From positions 1-64,000 of the forward strand of contig JAJYPN010000004.1 of the NCBI GenBank assembly GCA_021795395.1: a DNA stretch of 64,000 bases, in the 5' to 3' direction. The DNA comes from Pseudomonadota bacterium (GTDB lineage: Bacteria; Pseudomonadota; Gammaproteobacteria; Burkholderiales; Sulfuriferulaceae). Positions within the stretch are counted from its first letter, which is position 1, and the number at the start of each line of letters is the position of its first letter. A model generated the notes under the pieces. The model was not told the origin of the DNA and searched no databases. It saw only the letters and a program-made list of their open reading frames with translations. Made by a program: the position numbers and the translations under genes. This document shows positions 35,600-46,490 of this stretch, piece by piece.

Positions 35600-36289
35600 A
35601 TGAGAATGAATGTTTACCGTTACAATCCGGAAATCTCCGCTAAACCGTATAGTCAGGATTACGATCTGGACGAAACGGAAACGGGACCGATGCTGCTGGA
35701 TGCATTGTTGTATATCAAGGCGAATCTCGACGCAACGCTCGTATTACGCCGTTCCTGCAGGGAAGGCGTATGCGGATCGGACGGTATGAATATCAACGGC
35801 AGCAATGGCCTGGCCTGCATCACGCCGCTGGCAGACCTGGCGCAACCCATAGTGGTGAGGCCGTTGCCGGGACTGCCGGTAATACGTGACCTCGTCGTCG
35901 ATATGACGCCGTTAAACCGGCAATATCGTTCAGTGCAACCGTGGCTGATCAACAGTGAACCGGCTGTGCGGGAGCGTTTACAGTCGCCGGCGCAACGCGC
36001 CGAGTTCGATAACGCCGACGAATGCATACAATGTGGTTGTTGTTCCAGCGCTTGCCCCTCGTTCTGGTGGAATCCAGACAAATTTGTCGGTCCGGCAGGA
36101 TTATTGACGGCGTATCGTTTTATCGCCGATACCCGCGACGAAGCACGAGCTGTTCGGCTGGCTGAGTTCCAGGACGCTTATCGTTTATACCGCTGTCACG
36201 GTATCATGAATTGTGCCGCGGTTTGCCCCAAAAGGCTGAATCCCGCGGCGGCTATCGTTAAAATGAAGAATTTGATGCTGAAAATCTGA
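35600..36289 (+). CDS. sdhB: Succinate dehydrogenase iron-sulfur subunit
   Basis: The 229-residue SdhB carries the three electron-relay clusters of complex II: the [2Fe-2S] ligands in SCREGVCGSDGMNINGSN, the [4Fe-4S] ligands in CIQCGCCSSACPSFWW and the [3Fe-4S] ligands in CHGIMNCAAVCPKRLNP. All ligands look intact. The usual upstream partners sdhC, sdhD and sdhA are not here: purB is divergent only about 260 bases away. It is followed after about 88 bases by the sdhE-gltA frame. Whether the other subunits are encoded elsewhere cannot be told from this window. Confidence 0.95.
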   Translation: MRMNVYRYNPEISAKPYSQDYDLDETETGPMLLDALLYIKANLDATLVLRRSCREGVCGSDGMNINGSNGLACITPLADLAQPIVVRPLPGLPVIRDLVVDMTPLNRQYRSVQPWLINSEPAVRERLQSPAQRAEFDNADECIQCGCCSSACPSFWWNPDKFVGPAGLLTAYRFIADTRDEARAVRLAEFQDAYRLYRCHGIMNCAAVCPKRLNPAAAIVKMKNLMLKI

Positions 36290-36377
36290 TATGGTTCAGC
36301 ACCGGTTATAGAAATCTGAACGATACCCGTTTTTTTATCGAAGATAAATTGATGTGGTTCTATCGGAGGAACAAATA

Positions 36378-36647
36378 ATGATATCCACTGACAATCGGTT
36401 GCGCTGGCAATGCCGGAGGGGAATGCTGGAGCTCGATTCCTTGCTGCTGACATTTCTGGATACCCGGTATCGTTTTCTGTCGGCCTTGCAACAGCAAGCA
36501 TTTGCGGATTTATTGGCATTGGACGATATGGAACTCTGGGATGCCATAAAAAATGGCGCGACCAGCCTGTCGGCTCAAAATTGCCGGCCCGAATACGATG
36601 GCATGTTAACCGCTCTAAGCAACATTATTAACGATAAGGAACCGAGT
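36378..36647 (+). other. sdhE: SdhE-like domain, in frame with gltA and without its own stop codon
   Basis: Codons 1-90 of the frame encode an SdhE (FAD assembly factor) domain, with the diagnostic RGMLE motif (CRRGMLELD, residues 13-19) that contacts the flavoprotein SdhA, and [10 protein letters not shown] further on. The start ATG at 36378 follows GGAGGAACAAATA; the ORF track's 36354 start is upstream of this binding site. No stop codon separates it from the citrate synthase start at 36648, so the ribosome should run on into GltA. Confidence 0.85.
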
Positions 36648-37961
36648 ATGACAGCTCCCACCAAAGTAACCTTGAATTTCGACAATGGACAGCCGTCTAT
36701 CGAGTTGCCTGTATTGAAAGGAAATCTGGGTCCGGATGTGATCGATATACGGGAGCTCAGCAAATACGGTTATTTGACCTATGATCCGGGTTTCATGTCG
36801 ACGGCGAGCTGCAATTCCAGCATTTCGTTTATCGATGGCGAAGCGGGATTGCTTTATTATCGCGGATATCCGATAGAACAACTGGCGCAACAGTCTGATT
36901 TCATGGAAGTGACGTATCTGCTCCTGTATGGAGAATTACCCGATACGGAGCAAAAAATCGAGTTCGAAGACGGCGTACGGCGGCATACCATGTTGCATGA
37001 TCAGATCAATACCGTATTCCGGGGTTTTCGGCGCGATGCGCATCCGATGGCGGTAATGGTGGGTGTGATAGGAGCGCTATCGGCTTTCTACCACGATTCG
37101 ATCGATGTCTTCGACGCGCGCAACCGGCAAATTTCCGCCTTCCGCCTGATCGCGAAAGTACCGACGATTGCCGCCATGTCGTATAAGTACAATCGGGGCG
37201 AACCTTTCGCGTATCCTCAAAATCATTTGAATTACGCCGAAAATTTTTTATACATGATGTTTTCCACGCCCAGCGAACCATATGAGGTCAATCCTACCGC
37301 CGCCCGTGCGTTGGACAGGATATTCATACTCCATGCCGATCACGAACAGAATGCGTCGACATCTACCGTGCGGCTGGCAGGTTCGTCGGGCGCCAATCCG
37401 TTTGCCTGCATCGCGGCGGGTATGGCTTCCCTGTGGGGTCCGCTGCATGGCGGCGCGAACGAGGCGGTACTGAAAATGCTCGAAGATATCGGCGACATAT
37501 CGCGTATACCGGAGTATATCGAACGCGCCAAGGACAAAAGCAACTCGTTTCGCCTGATGGGTTTCGGTCATCGCATTTATAAAAATACCGACCCGCGCGC
37601 AGCAGTCATGCGCCAGACCTGTCATGAGTTGCTCGAAGAACTGAACCTGACCGAAGATCCGCTGTTCAAGATTGCCCTGGCACTGGAAAAAATTGCCGCA
37701 CAGGATGAGTATTTCATCAAACGCAAGCTTTATCCCAACGTCGATTTTTATTCGGGTATCGTGTTTCGCGCCCTGGGGATTCCGCCCTCGATGTTCACCG
37801 CCATTTTTGCGCTGGCGCGTACCGTAGGCTGGGTAGCGCAATGGAACGAAATGCTGTCCGACAGCACTCACCGTATCGGTCGGCCGCGCCAGCATTATAC
37901 CGGCGCAAAACGGCGCGATTACGTTCCCATGCAGAAACGGTGCCGAATTGAAACTCCGTGA
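36378..37961 (+). CDS. gltA: SdhE-citrate synthase fused reading frame
   Basis: Citrate synthase condenses acetyl-CoA and oxaloacetate, the entry step of the TCA cycle. The GltA part starts at codon 91 ([15 protein letters not shown] at 36648) and is a type II enzyme of about 437 residues with the catalytic histidines in HGGANE and GFGHRIYK and the aspartate region PNVDFYSG; it ends [15 protein letters not shown], six residues past the usual end. The first 90 codons are an SdhE domain with no stop between. A TAAGGA binding site seven bases before 36648 suggests GltA may also be made alone by internal initiation. The downstream sucA start overlaps the 3' end by 14 bases. Confidence 0.88.
   Translation: MISTDNRLRWQCRRGMLELDSLLLTFLDTRYRFLSALQQQAFADLLALDDMELWDAIKNGATSLSAQNCRPEYDGMLTALSNIINDKEPSMTAPTKVTLNFDNGQPSIELPVLKGNLGPDVIDIRELSKYGYLTYDPGFMSTASCNSSISFIDGEAGLLYYRGYPIEQLAQQSDFMEVTYLLLYGELPDTEQKIEFEDGVRRHTMLHDQINTVFRGFRRDAHPMAVMVGVIGALSAFYHDSIDVFDARNRQISAFRLIAKVPTIAAMSYKYNRGEPFAYPQNHLNYAENFLYMMFSTPSEPYEVNPTAARALDRIFILHADHEQNASTSTVRLAGSSGANPFACIAAGMASLWGPLHGGANEAVLKMLEDIGDISRIPEYIERAKDKSNSFRLMGFGHRIYKNTDPRAAVMRQTCHELLEELNLTEDPLFKIALALEKIAAQDEYFIKRKLYPNVDFYSGIVFRALGIPPSMFTAIFALARTVGWVAQWNEMLSDSTHRIGRPRQHYTGAKRRDYVPMQKRCRIETP
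36635..36650 (+). promoter_or_regulatory. Internal ribosome binding site for gltA
   Basis: TAAGGA lies about seven bases before the ATG at 36648, which is where citrate synthase homologues start. It decides the probable independent start of GltA inside the fused SdhE-GltA frame. Confidence 0.5.
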
Positions 37962-40683
37962 TTCGGACGCGACCGAAACGCCCGCCCTTTCAGTGCAGGT
38001 AGGGAGTGATTGGACTGAGGCGCTGTTTCGGCGGTATTTGAACGATCCGAGTTCAGTCGGCCAGGATTGGAACGATTATTTTACTGCACTGAGCGGGCAA
38101 ATTTCTTCAACGGGTTCCGCCCTTTCCACCGACCGGCGGCAAATCGCCGTCTTGCAGTTGATCAATGCCTATCGTTTTTTGGGAGGACGGCTAGCCGATC
38201 TGGACCCCTTGCATCGCTTTGACCGGGCTGAGGTGCCTGAGCTCGATCCCGCCTATTACGGTTTGACCGACGCCGATATGCGCGACCGGTTCGAAACGGG
38301 TTCGCTTTGCGCCACAGCGCAGGCGACGCTGGAAAATATAGTGCAGATCCTCCGTCGCGCCTATTGCGGCACCCTGAGTCCTGAATATATGTATATTTCC
38401 GACTACCCCCGCAAACGCTGGCTGCAACAGCGTTTCGAAGGCGAGCTGGAGGCGGTTTGTCCCATTGCGCAGGAGCAGATCATGCTTGATTTGACTGCCG
38501 CGGAGACGCTGGAAAAATTTTTGCATACGCGCTACGTCGGGCAAAAGCGGTTTTCACTGGAAGGAGCGGAGACGCTGGTTCCGATGCTGCGCCATCTGAC
38601 CGAAGCGGCAGCGGCCGAGGGCGTGCGGGAGATTGTGCTCGGTATGGCGCACCGCGGGCGCATCAATGTGCTGGTCAATATCCTCGGTAAACCCTTGCAG
38701 CAGATTTTCGGCGCTTTGCCGGCCGATACCGGCGATGCGCTGACGGGCGACGTCAAATATCATCAGGGTTTTTCTACCGATATCCAGACTTCGCACGGCA
38801 CGCTGCATCTGGCGCTGGCCTTCAATCCTTCGCATCTGGAAATCGTTCATCCGGTCGTTCGCGGCTCTGCCCGCGCCCGGCAACAGCGGCGCGGCGATAT
38901 GACCGGTACCGAAGTGATGCCCGTCATCATACACGGCGACGCCGCCTTTTCCGGGCAGGGCGTGGTAATGGAAAGCTTCAATATGTCGGAAACGCGCGGC
39001 TACGATACCGGCGGCAGCATACATATCGTGATTAACAACCAGATCGGCTTTACCACGTCCGATACGCGAGACAGCCGTTCATCGCTGTATTGCACCGATG
39101 TGGCGAAGCTGATCGAAGCCCCGGTGCTGCACGTTAACGGCGACGATCCGGAAGCGGCGGTGCGGGCGATCCAGGCAGCGCTCGATTACCGGCAAACCTT
39201 TCACAAGAATATTATCGTGGATCTGGTATGCTTTCGCCGGCACGGCCACAATGAGCAGGATGAACCCGCCGTGACCCAACCCTTGATGTACCATAAGATT
39301 GATGCGCATCCGGGCATACGTGCCCGATACGCCGAAAAGCTGGCTGTGGGGGGGAAATTCAGTCAGGCACAGGCGCAAGCGGCAATCGTAAGCTATCGAA
39401 GTCGCCTCGAGCGCGAACAGCGTATCGTGACCTCCGCGCAATCGTTGTATCAACGCAGTTATGCGGCCCATTGGCAATCGTATCGCCTGACGGACTGGCG
39501 GCATTCTGCGCCGACCTGCGTGTCGGCTAACAGGCTGGCCGAACTGGGCGAGAAACTATTGCAGGTTCCGGAAGGGTTTATGTTGCATCCGCGCGTGGAG
39601 AAAATCATGGCCGACAGGCGCGCCATGCTGTCCGGCGAGATTCCGCTCGATTGGGGCATGGCGGAAAATCTTGCGTATGCGACTTTGCTGCGCGACGGCT
39701 ATCCGGTCCGGATTTCCGGGCAGGACAGCGGTCGCGGTACCTTTTTCCATCGCCACGCCGTCCTGCACGATCAGTTTCGCGAGCGCTGGGATGCAGGCGA
39801 ATATTTGCCGCTGCAGCATATTTATCCGAATCAGCCACATTTTCTGGTGATCGATTCCTTATTGTCGGAACTGGCGGTGCTGGCGTTCGAGTACGGTTAC
39901 GCCACCGCCGAACCGGACGAACTGGTCATATGGGAAGCGCAGTTCGGCGATTTCGCCAACGGGGCGCAAGTCGTGATTGACCAGTTTATCGCCAGCGGCG
40001 AAGCAAAATGGGGCCGCTTATGCGGACTGACATTATTTCTGCCGCACGGTCAGGAAGGCCAGGGTCCCGAACATTCCTCGGCGCGGCTCGAACGGTTTTT
40101 ACAACTGTGCGCGAACGATAACATCCAGGTTTGCCAGCCGACGAATGCCGCGCAGATGTTTCATCTGCTGCGCCGGCAGATGGTGCGCCCCTATCGCAAA
40201 CCGCTGATCGTGATGACGCCCAAGAGCCTGTTGCGCGCCAAACAGGCCGGCGTTGGCCTGTCCAGCCTGACGCATGGCGATTTTGCCGTCGTCTTGGGCG
40301 AAACCAAAGTGCTGGAAGCAGAACGGGTCAAACGAATTGTGGTTTGTACCGGCAAGGTATATTACGATCTGTTCGATGCGCGCGAACAGCGCGGCATCGA
40401 CCATGTCGCGCTGTTGCGCCTGGAGCAGCTCTATCCGTTTCCCGACAAGGAACTGGTGGCAGCATTATCGTATTATCCCGCCGCGCAGGAACTGGTCTGG
40501 GCGCAGGAAGAACCACGCAATCAGGGGGCCTGGTTTGCGCTCGAATATCATTTGCGTTTGTGCATGCCGCCAGGACAAAACCTGCGCTATGCCGGCCGAC
40601 CTTTTTCGGCTGCGCCGGCGGTCGGCTATCCCGAAATATATCAGGCCCAGCGCCAGGCATTGATTGATGAGGCGTTATCGTGA
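37948..40683 (+). CDS. sucA: 2-oxoglutarate dehydrogenase E1 component
   Basis: The thiamine-diphosphate-dependent E1 subunit decarboxylates 2-oxoglutarate and passes the succinyl group to lipoyl-E2. At 911 residues it is near the usual 930. It starts with the family's [20 protein letters not shown], and has [17 protein letters not shown], the ThDP/Mg site [15 protein letters not shown] and INNQIGFTT, and [20 protein letters not shown]. The TTG at 37948 starts within the gltA 3' end; a GTG at 37993 is also possible. Stop and sucB start overlap by four bases (GTGA). It belongs to a coupled gltA-sucA-sucB operon. Confidence 0.95.
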   Translation: MKLRDSDATETPALSVQVGSDWTEALFRRYLNDPSSVGQDWNDYFTALSGQISSTGSALSTDRRQIAVLQLINAYRFLGGRLADLDPLHRFDRAEVPELDPAYYGLTDADMRDRFETGSLCATAQATLENIVQILRRAYCGTLSPEYMYISDYPRKRWLQQRFEGELEAVCPIAQEQIMLDLTAAETLEKFLHTRYVGQKRFSLEGAETLVPMLRHLTEAAAAEGVREIVLGMAHRGRINVLVNILGKPLQQIFGALPADTGDALTGDVKYHQGFSTDIQTSHGTLHLALAFNPSHLEIVHPVVRGSARARQQRRGDMTGTEVMPVIIHGDAAFSGQGVVMESFNMSETRGYDTGGSIHIVINNQIGFTTSDTRDSRSSLYCTDVAKLIEAPVLHVNGDDPEAAVRAIQAALDYRQTFHKNIIVDLVCFRRHGHNEQDEPAVTQPLMYHKIDAHPGIRARYAEKLAVGGKFSQAQAQAAIVSYRSRLEREQRIVTSAQSLYQRSYAAHWQSYRLTDWRHSAPTCVSANRLAELGEKLLQVPEGFMLHPRVEKIMADRRAMLSGEIPLDWGMAENLAYATLLRDGYPVRISGQDSGRGTFFHRHAVLHDQFRERWDAGEYLPLQHIYPNQPHFLVIDSLLSELAVLAFEYGYATAEPDELVIWEAQFGDFANGAQVVIDQFIASGEAKWGRLCGLTLFLPHGQEGQGPEHSSARLERFLQLCANDNIQVCQPTNAAQMFHLLRRQMVRPYRKPLIVMTPKSLLRAKQAGVGLSSLTHGDFAVVLGETKVLEAERVKRIVVCTGKVYYDLFDAREQRGIDHVALLRLEQLYPFPDKELVAALSYYPAAQELVWAQEEPRNQGAWFALEYHLRLCMPPGQNLRYAGRPFSAAPAVGYPEIYQAQRQALIDEALS

Positions 40684-41810
40684 TCATAGAGGTCAAGACT
40701 CCCGAATTATCGGATTCGATTACCGAAGGTACGTTACTGGAATGGCACAAGCAGCCGGGCGACAGAGTGGCTCGCGACGAGACCTTGATCGACCTGGAAA
40801 CCGACAAGGTGATACTGGAAATCGCTGCACCGGTTAGCGGCGTGCTGGTGGCACTGTTGCGCGACAACAATAGCGCCGTTACGGCCGGCGAAGTGATTGC
40901 GCATATCGATAATGGCGAAGCGGAATCGAAGACTGCTCCAACGCCTCCCGGTGTCGCTGTAGTCAAGCCGGCAGCGGCTACACCGGTTTCGGCCAACTTT
41001 TCTGCCGTAGCGCGCGCAGTCGCCCCGTCCTCCGGAAATTCCACGGCTCGGACCGGTAGCCAGCCTTCCGCTGCCGTAGAAGTCGATGTCAATACGTTGT
41101 ATCCTGCGGGCGAAACGCGCAGGCAGCCCATGAGCAGATTGCGTCAGCGCATTGCCGAGCGTTTGCTGTCGGCACAGCATTCCGCGGCGATTCTGACAAC
41201 ATTCAACGAAGTGAACCTGCACGCGGTAAAAGAAATACGGGCGCGCGAACAGTCGGAATTCATGCGTGTGCATCAGGTTAAGCTGGGTTTCATGGCATTT
41301 TTTGTCAAGGCGGCGGTGGCGGCGTTACAAAAATTTCCGATTGTCAATGCCATGATCGACGGCTCCGATATCGTATTCCACGACCGGTGCGACATCGGCG
41401 TCGCCATTTCCACCAGCCACGGTCTGGTGGTGCCGATACTGCGCTCGGCCGAGCACCTGGATTTTCCCGGCATCGAACGCGCCATTGCGGATTATGCGCA
41501 GCGCGCCGAAGCGATGGTTCTGCGGCTGGAAGAAATCAGCGGCGGGACGTTCACGATCAGCAACGGCGGCGTATTCGGCTCGCTATTGTCGACGCCTATC
41601 ATCAATCCGCCGCAATCCGCTATTCTGGGTATGCATGTCATTCAGGAACGCCCGGTGGCCGAAAACGGGGCAGTGGTGATCCGCCCCATGATGTATCTTG
41701 CGCTGTCGTACGACCATCGCCTGATTGACGGTCGTGATGCGGTGGGTTTTCTGACGGAAATAAAGACCCTGCTCGAGGATCCGATGCAACTGTTATCGCC
41801 GATGACGTAA
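40680..41810 (+). CDS. sucB: Dihydrolipoyllysine-residue succinyltransferase (E2), short form
   Basis: E2 of the 2-oxoglutarate dehydrogenase complex. Residues 1-77 are the lipoyl domain with the target lysine in DLETDKVIL (Lys43). From about residue 147 comes the catalytic domain ([30 protein letters not shown]), with the active-site histidine and aspartate in [15 protein letters not shown]. Between them, residues 80-146 are a plain Ala/Pro-rich linker: no peripheral subunit-binding (E3/E1-binding) domain is recognisable. The total of 376 residues is about 30 short of the E. coli enzyme, matching loss of that domain. No lpd gene follows. Confidence 0.93.
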   Translation: MIIEVKTPELSDSITEGTLLEWHKQPGDRVARDETLIDLETDKVILEIAAPVSGVLVALLRDNNSAVTAGEVIAHIDNGEAESKTAPTPPGVAVVKPAAATPVSANFSAVARAVAPSSGNSTARTGSQPSAAVEVDVNTLYPAGETRRQPMSRLRQRIAERLLSAQHSAAILTTFNEVNLHAVKEIRAREQSEFMRVHQVKLGFMAFFVKAAVAALQKFPIVNAMIDGSDIVFHDRCDIGVAISTSHGLVVPILRSAEHLDFPGIERAIADYAQRAEAMVLRLEEISGGTFTISNGGVFGSLLSTPIINPPQSAILGMHVIQERPVAENGAVVIRPMMYLALSYDHRLIDGRDAVGFLTEIKTLLEDPMQLLSPMT

Positions 41811-41865
41811 CCCGGCCGAATCGGATTGTCCATCCCGATAAAGACAGCGTGACCGGCAGGGATAA

Positions 41866-43176
<1,311 letters not shown>

Positions 43177-43180
43177 CTAA

Positions 43181-44347
43181 TCAATGGGTTTGCGGACGAG
43201 GTTCGATGACCCAGTCTCCTTGAGAGTTTTGTTGCAAAATTCTGTCGTGATCGTATTCATGCCGGTGTGGCTCGTGGCCCGGCAAATCGACGATAACGAT
43301 TTCACCCGCGTCGCGCAGTTCGCCGATTTTTTCGGCCAGCCGGGCATTCTTGAGGTAGGGCGCCAGTATGGCTTTTGCGCCGGGAGCTCGCCAGAAATAA
43401 CTGGCGATTTCCTTGAGGTCGAGACTGAAACCGGTAGCCGCGCGGGCGCGGCCAAAACTTTTTCCTACTTCGTCGTAACGTCCGCCCTGCGCCAGCGGCT
43501 TCGGGTGATTGCTGGTATAGAGAGCGAATATGACGCCGCTATGATAGTGGTAGCCGCGCAGTTCGGCAAGGTCTATGTTGATTTTGGCGTGTCCTCTGAT
43601 CTCGTTGGTGATGGCGCGCAATTCTTCCAGAGCCTGGCTGATATTGAGCTGGCTGGGCAGTTGACGGAACGCCTCATCCAGGACTTCTATTCCGCCGTAT
43701 AAGTTGGCCAGGGCGCAAAACGCGTTTTGCAGTGATGGTTCGAGATGTGAAGTGAGAGAGCGGATGGCACTCACGTCTTTGATCTGCAGGGCGGTGAACA
43801 AAGGAATGGCCTGTTCCGCGTTTATTCGCGCGTATTCCAGCAAACCTCTGAATACGCCGACATGACCGATGTCCAGATACAAATCGTCGGCTCCGGTCAA
43901 TTTCAGGGCATCGATCATGAGCTTCTGGATTTCCATGTCGGCTTCATATCCGCTGTGACCGTAAAGTTCCGCGCCCACCTGCATGAGTTCTCGAGAGCGG
44001 TGCGTACCATCCGGCAATGTGTGGGCGACCGATCCGGCATAGCACAGCCGGGTAACGCCCTGCCGATTGAGCAGGTGAGCGTCGATCCGCGCGACTTGCG
44101 GGGTGATGTCGGCGCGCAGTCCCATGGTTTTACCGGAAATCTGGTCGACCAGTTTGAATGTTTTCAAATCCAGGTCGCTGCCGGCCCCCGTCAATAGCGA
44201 ATCGATATATTCGATCAGCGGCGGTGTGACCAGTTCATAGCCGTGCAGGCGAAACAGGTTAAGAATGCCGCGACGCAAATTTTCCATGCGTAAGGCCACG
44301 GGGGGTAATTGATCTTCTATGTATTCGGGCAGTAACCAGTTATGCAT
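43181..44347 (-). CDS. hisZ: ATP phosphoribosyltransferase regulatory subunit HisZ
   Basis: HisZ is a catalytically inactive class II histidyl-tRNA synthetase paralogue that complexes with the short form of HisG and makes the first histidine step feedback-regulated. The 388-residue protein has LLPEYIEDQLPPVALRMENLRRG at the N-terminus and the synthetase-derived motif 2 MGLRADITPQVARIDA. I use the ATG at 44347 (MHNWLLPEYI); the track starts five codons earlier at a TTG. Its presence implies a short-form hisG somewhere in the genome, though none lies in the his operon seen here. Confidence 0.93.
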   Translation of the reverse strand: MHNWLLPEYIEDQLPPVALRMENLRRGILNLFRLHGYELVTPPLIEYIDSLLTGAGSDLDLKTFKLVDQISGKTMGLRADITPQVARIDAHLLNRQGVTRLCYAGSVAHTLPDGTHRSRELMQVGAELYGHSGYEADMEIQKLMIDALKLTGADDLYLDIGHVGVFRGLLEYARINAEQAIPLFTALQIKDVSAIRSLTSHLEPSLQNAFCALANLYGGIEVLDEAFRQLPSQLNISQALEELRAITNEIRGHAKINIDLAELRGYHYHSGVIFALYTSNHPKPLAQGGRYDEVGKSFGRARAATGFSLDLKEIASYFWRAPGAKAILAPYLKNARLAEKIGELRDAGEIVIVDLPGHEPHRHEYDHDRILQQNSQGDWVIEPRPQTH

Positions 44348-44391
44348 TTGACGACTCGACAAGCAATGATTGATCCATACGCACTCCGTTC

Positions 44392-45264
44392 TTATTTGGC
44401 GACTTTAGGCGATTTCATATATCTGAAAAAATCGGTGTTGGGCTCGAGCACCAGTACATCGGTTTTATGATCGAAACTTTCCCGATAGGCTTCCATGCTG
44501 CGGTAAAAGGCATAAAATTCGGGATTTTGCGAGTAGGCCGTGGCATAAATAGTGCTCGCCTGGGCATCTCCTTCGCCTTTGACCAGTTGAGCGTCACGAT
44601 AGGCGTCGGCGACAATGACCTGACGCTGGCGATCGGCGTCGGCCCGTATCTGTTCGCCCTGAGCCGCGCCGGTCGAGCGCAGTTCGCTGGCAACGCGTTT
44701 ACGGTCGGCTTCCATACGTTTGTAGACGGAGGCGGTGACCTCATCGGGCAGATTGACATGCCTGATACGTACATCGACGACTTCCACCCCGATTTTTCGG
44801 GCATCCGCATCGGCCTTGTTGCGCAGTCTGGTCAGGATTTCATCGCGTTCGCCCGATATTACATCATGGATATCGTGTTTTCCGAGTTCGGCGCGCAAAC
44901 CGTCATTAATGGTTTGTTGCAGACGAGTCTGCGCTCGCATTTCATCGCCTCCGACACTGGTAAAATATTTCCTGGCGTCAACGATACGCCATTTGGCAAA
45001 ATAATCGATCAGGACCGTTTGCTTCCCGGCAGTGATAAAACGATCGGGATCAACCGGATTCAAGGTCCTGATCCGCATGTCGTAATAGCGTACACTCTGT
45101 ATGATCGGCAATTTGAAATATAGACCCGGTTTGTTGTGTATGGCAACCACCTGTCCTAATTGGAATACCATGGCAGACTGCCGCTGGTCGATTGTAAACA
45201 GCGACATGCTGGTCAATAACAGCAGGCCGAGAATAATGATGACGAAGGTATTGACGTTTTTCAT
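44392..45264 (-). CDS. hflC: HflC, SPFH-domain modulator of FtsH protease
   Basis: HflC forms with HflK a periplasmic-facing membrane assembly that surrounds and modulates FtsH. The 290-residue protein has a single N-terminal helix (FVIIILGLLLLTSMSLF), then the SPFH/band-7 domain with FTIDQRQSAMVFQLGQ, VLIDYFAKWRI, VEVVDVRIRHVNLPDEVTASVYKRM and a coiled-coil arm. The ATG overlaps the hflK stop by 4 bases, so the two are co-translated. Confidence 0.96.
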   Translation of the reverse strand: MKNVNTFVIIILGLLLLTSMSLFTIDQRQSAMVFQLGQVVAIHNKPGLYFKLPIIQSVRYYDMRIRTLNPVDPDRFITAGKQTVLIDYFAKWRIVDARKYFTSVGGDEMRAQTRLQQTINDGLRAELGKHDIHDVISGERDEILTRLRNKADADARKIGVEVVDVRIRHVNLPDEVTASVYKRMEADRKRVASELRSTGAAQGEQIRADADRQRQVIVADAYRDAQLVKGEGDAQASTIYATAYSQNPEFYAFYRSMEAYRESFDHKTDVLVLEPNTDFFRYMKSPKVAK

Positions 45265-46487
45265 GGTCTGTCCTCCCGGTCGCGGCTGCGCAAGACATTG
45301 CGGTTGCGGCCATCCGCAGCGGTTGCCTCTTCGGCTGCCGGTTTGGCGCTGCTGTCTGGCAACGGCGCAGCAGCAGGCATCGACGACGGCGCCGAGGCTG
45401 GAGGAGTGGGCGCAGGCGTCGCCGGATTGGCGGGGGGCGTTGCAGAGGCTTCCGTGGTTTTCATCAATTTGTCGAGTGGCAGATAGATCAGATTGTTGCC
45501 GCCCTTGCTGGTATCGATAAGGACTTTGCTCGTATTTTTGAGGACATGCTGCATCATGTCCAGATACATGCGGTCACGAGTGACAGCCGGCGCCTTATTG
45601 TATTCGACCAGGATCTGTTTGAAGCGGCTCGTATCTCCCTGCGCATTGGCTATAACCGCCTGTTTGTAGCCGTCCGCTTCTTCGGCCAGCCGAGCGGCAA
45701 TGCCGCGTGCCTTGGGAATGACATCATTGGCATAGGCCTGTCCATCGCTTTTCAGACGTTCCATATCCTGACTGGCTTTAACGGCATCCTCGAACGCAGG
45801 CAATACTTCCTGTGGTGGCTGGGCATTTTGCAAGGTGATCTTGCTGATGCCGATACCGCTTTTGTAACGGTCCAGTATTTTTTGTACGTGACGTGTGGCG
45901 CGTTCTGCAATGTCGGCGCGGCCGGCATAGAGCACGTAATCCAGCTGGCTTTTGCCTACGATTTCGCTCATGACGCTCTGGGCAACCTGCCGTACGGCGT
46001 CGTCCGGCGAACGGTCGTCAAACAGGTAATCTTCAGGATTCCTGATGGTATATTGTGCTGCAAACTGCACGTCCACGATATTGCCGTCGCCGGTCAGCAT
46101 GAGCGATTCTTTGAGCAGTCTGTTTCTGACATTATTGCGATAGCCGATTTCTACGGTCCTGACCTGATCGATATTGACGATATTGACGGTTTCAAGCGGA
46201 TAGGGGAGGTGCCAGTTGGGGCCCGGAGAGGATATGTCGGCAATTTTTCCGAATCGTAACACGACACCCCGTTCTCCGGTGTCGACGATATAAAACCCCG
46301 AAGCCAGCCATACGGCAAGAATGATGCCGAGAATGATAAGCAATATCCCTTTATTGAAAGGTTTGCCCGGGGATGAAGGTTTACCGCCGAACAGCTTGTT
46401 CAGCCTTTCATTGAAACTGCGCCAGATTTCATCCAGATCCGGCGGGCCGCCTTTTTTTTTGCCCCATTGGGGATCATTCCAAGCCAT
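45261..46487 (-). CDS. hflK: HflK, SPFH-domain modulator of FtsH protease
   Basis: The partner of HflC. The 408-residue protein starts MAWNDPQWGKKKGGPPDLDE (the usual Gly/Pro-rich cytosolic head), has one transmembrane helix (GILLIILGIILAVWLASGFYIV) near 65, the SPFH domain (VDTGERGVVLRFGK, VQFAAQYTIRNPEDYLF) and a low-complexity Ala/Pro tail. It lies 3 bases after hflX and overlaps hflC by 4 bases. Confidence 0.96.
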   Translation of the reverse strand: MAWNDPQWGKKKGGPPDLDEIWRSFNERLNKLFGGKPSSPGKPFNKGILLIILGIILAVWLASGFYIVDTGERGVVLRFGKIADISSPGPNWHLPYPLETVNIVNIDQVRTVEIGYRNNVRNRLLKESLMLTGDGNIVDVQFAAQYTIRNPEDYLFDDRSPDDAVRQVAQSVMSEIVGKSQLDYVLYAGRADIAERATRHVQKILDRYKSGIGISKITLQNAQPPQEVLPAFEDAVKASQDMERLKSDGQAYANDVIPKARGIAARLAEEADGYKQAVIANAQGDTSRFKQILVEYNKAPAVTRDRMYLDMMQHVLKNTSKVLIDTSKGGNNLIYLPLDKLMKTTEASATPPANPATPAPTPPASAPSSMPAAAPLPDSSAKPAAEEATAADGRNRNVLRSRDREDRP

Positions 46488-46490
46488 GCT

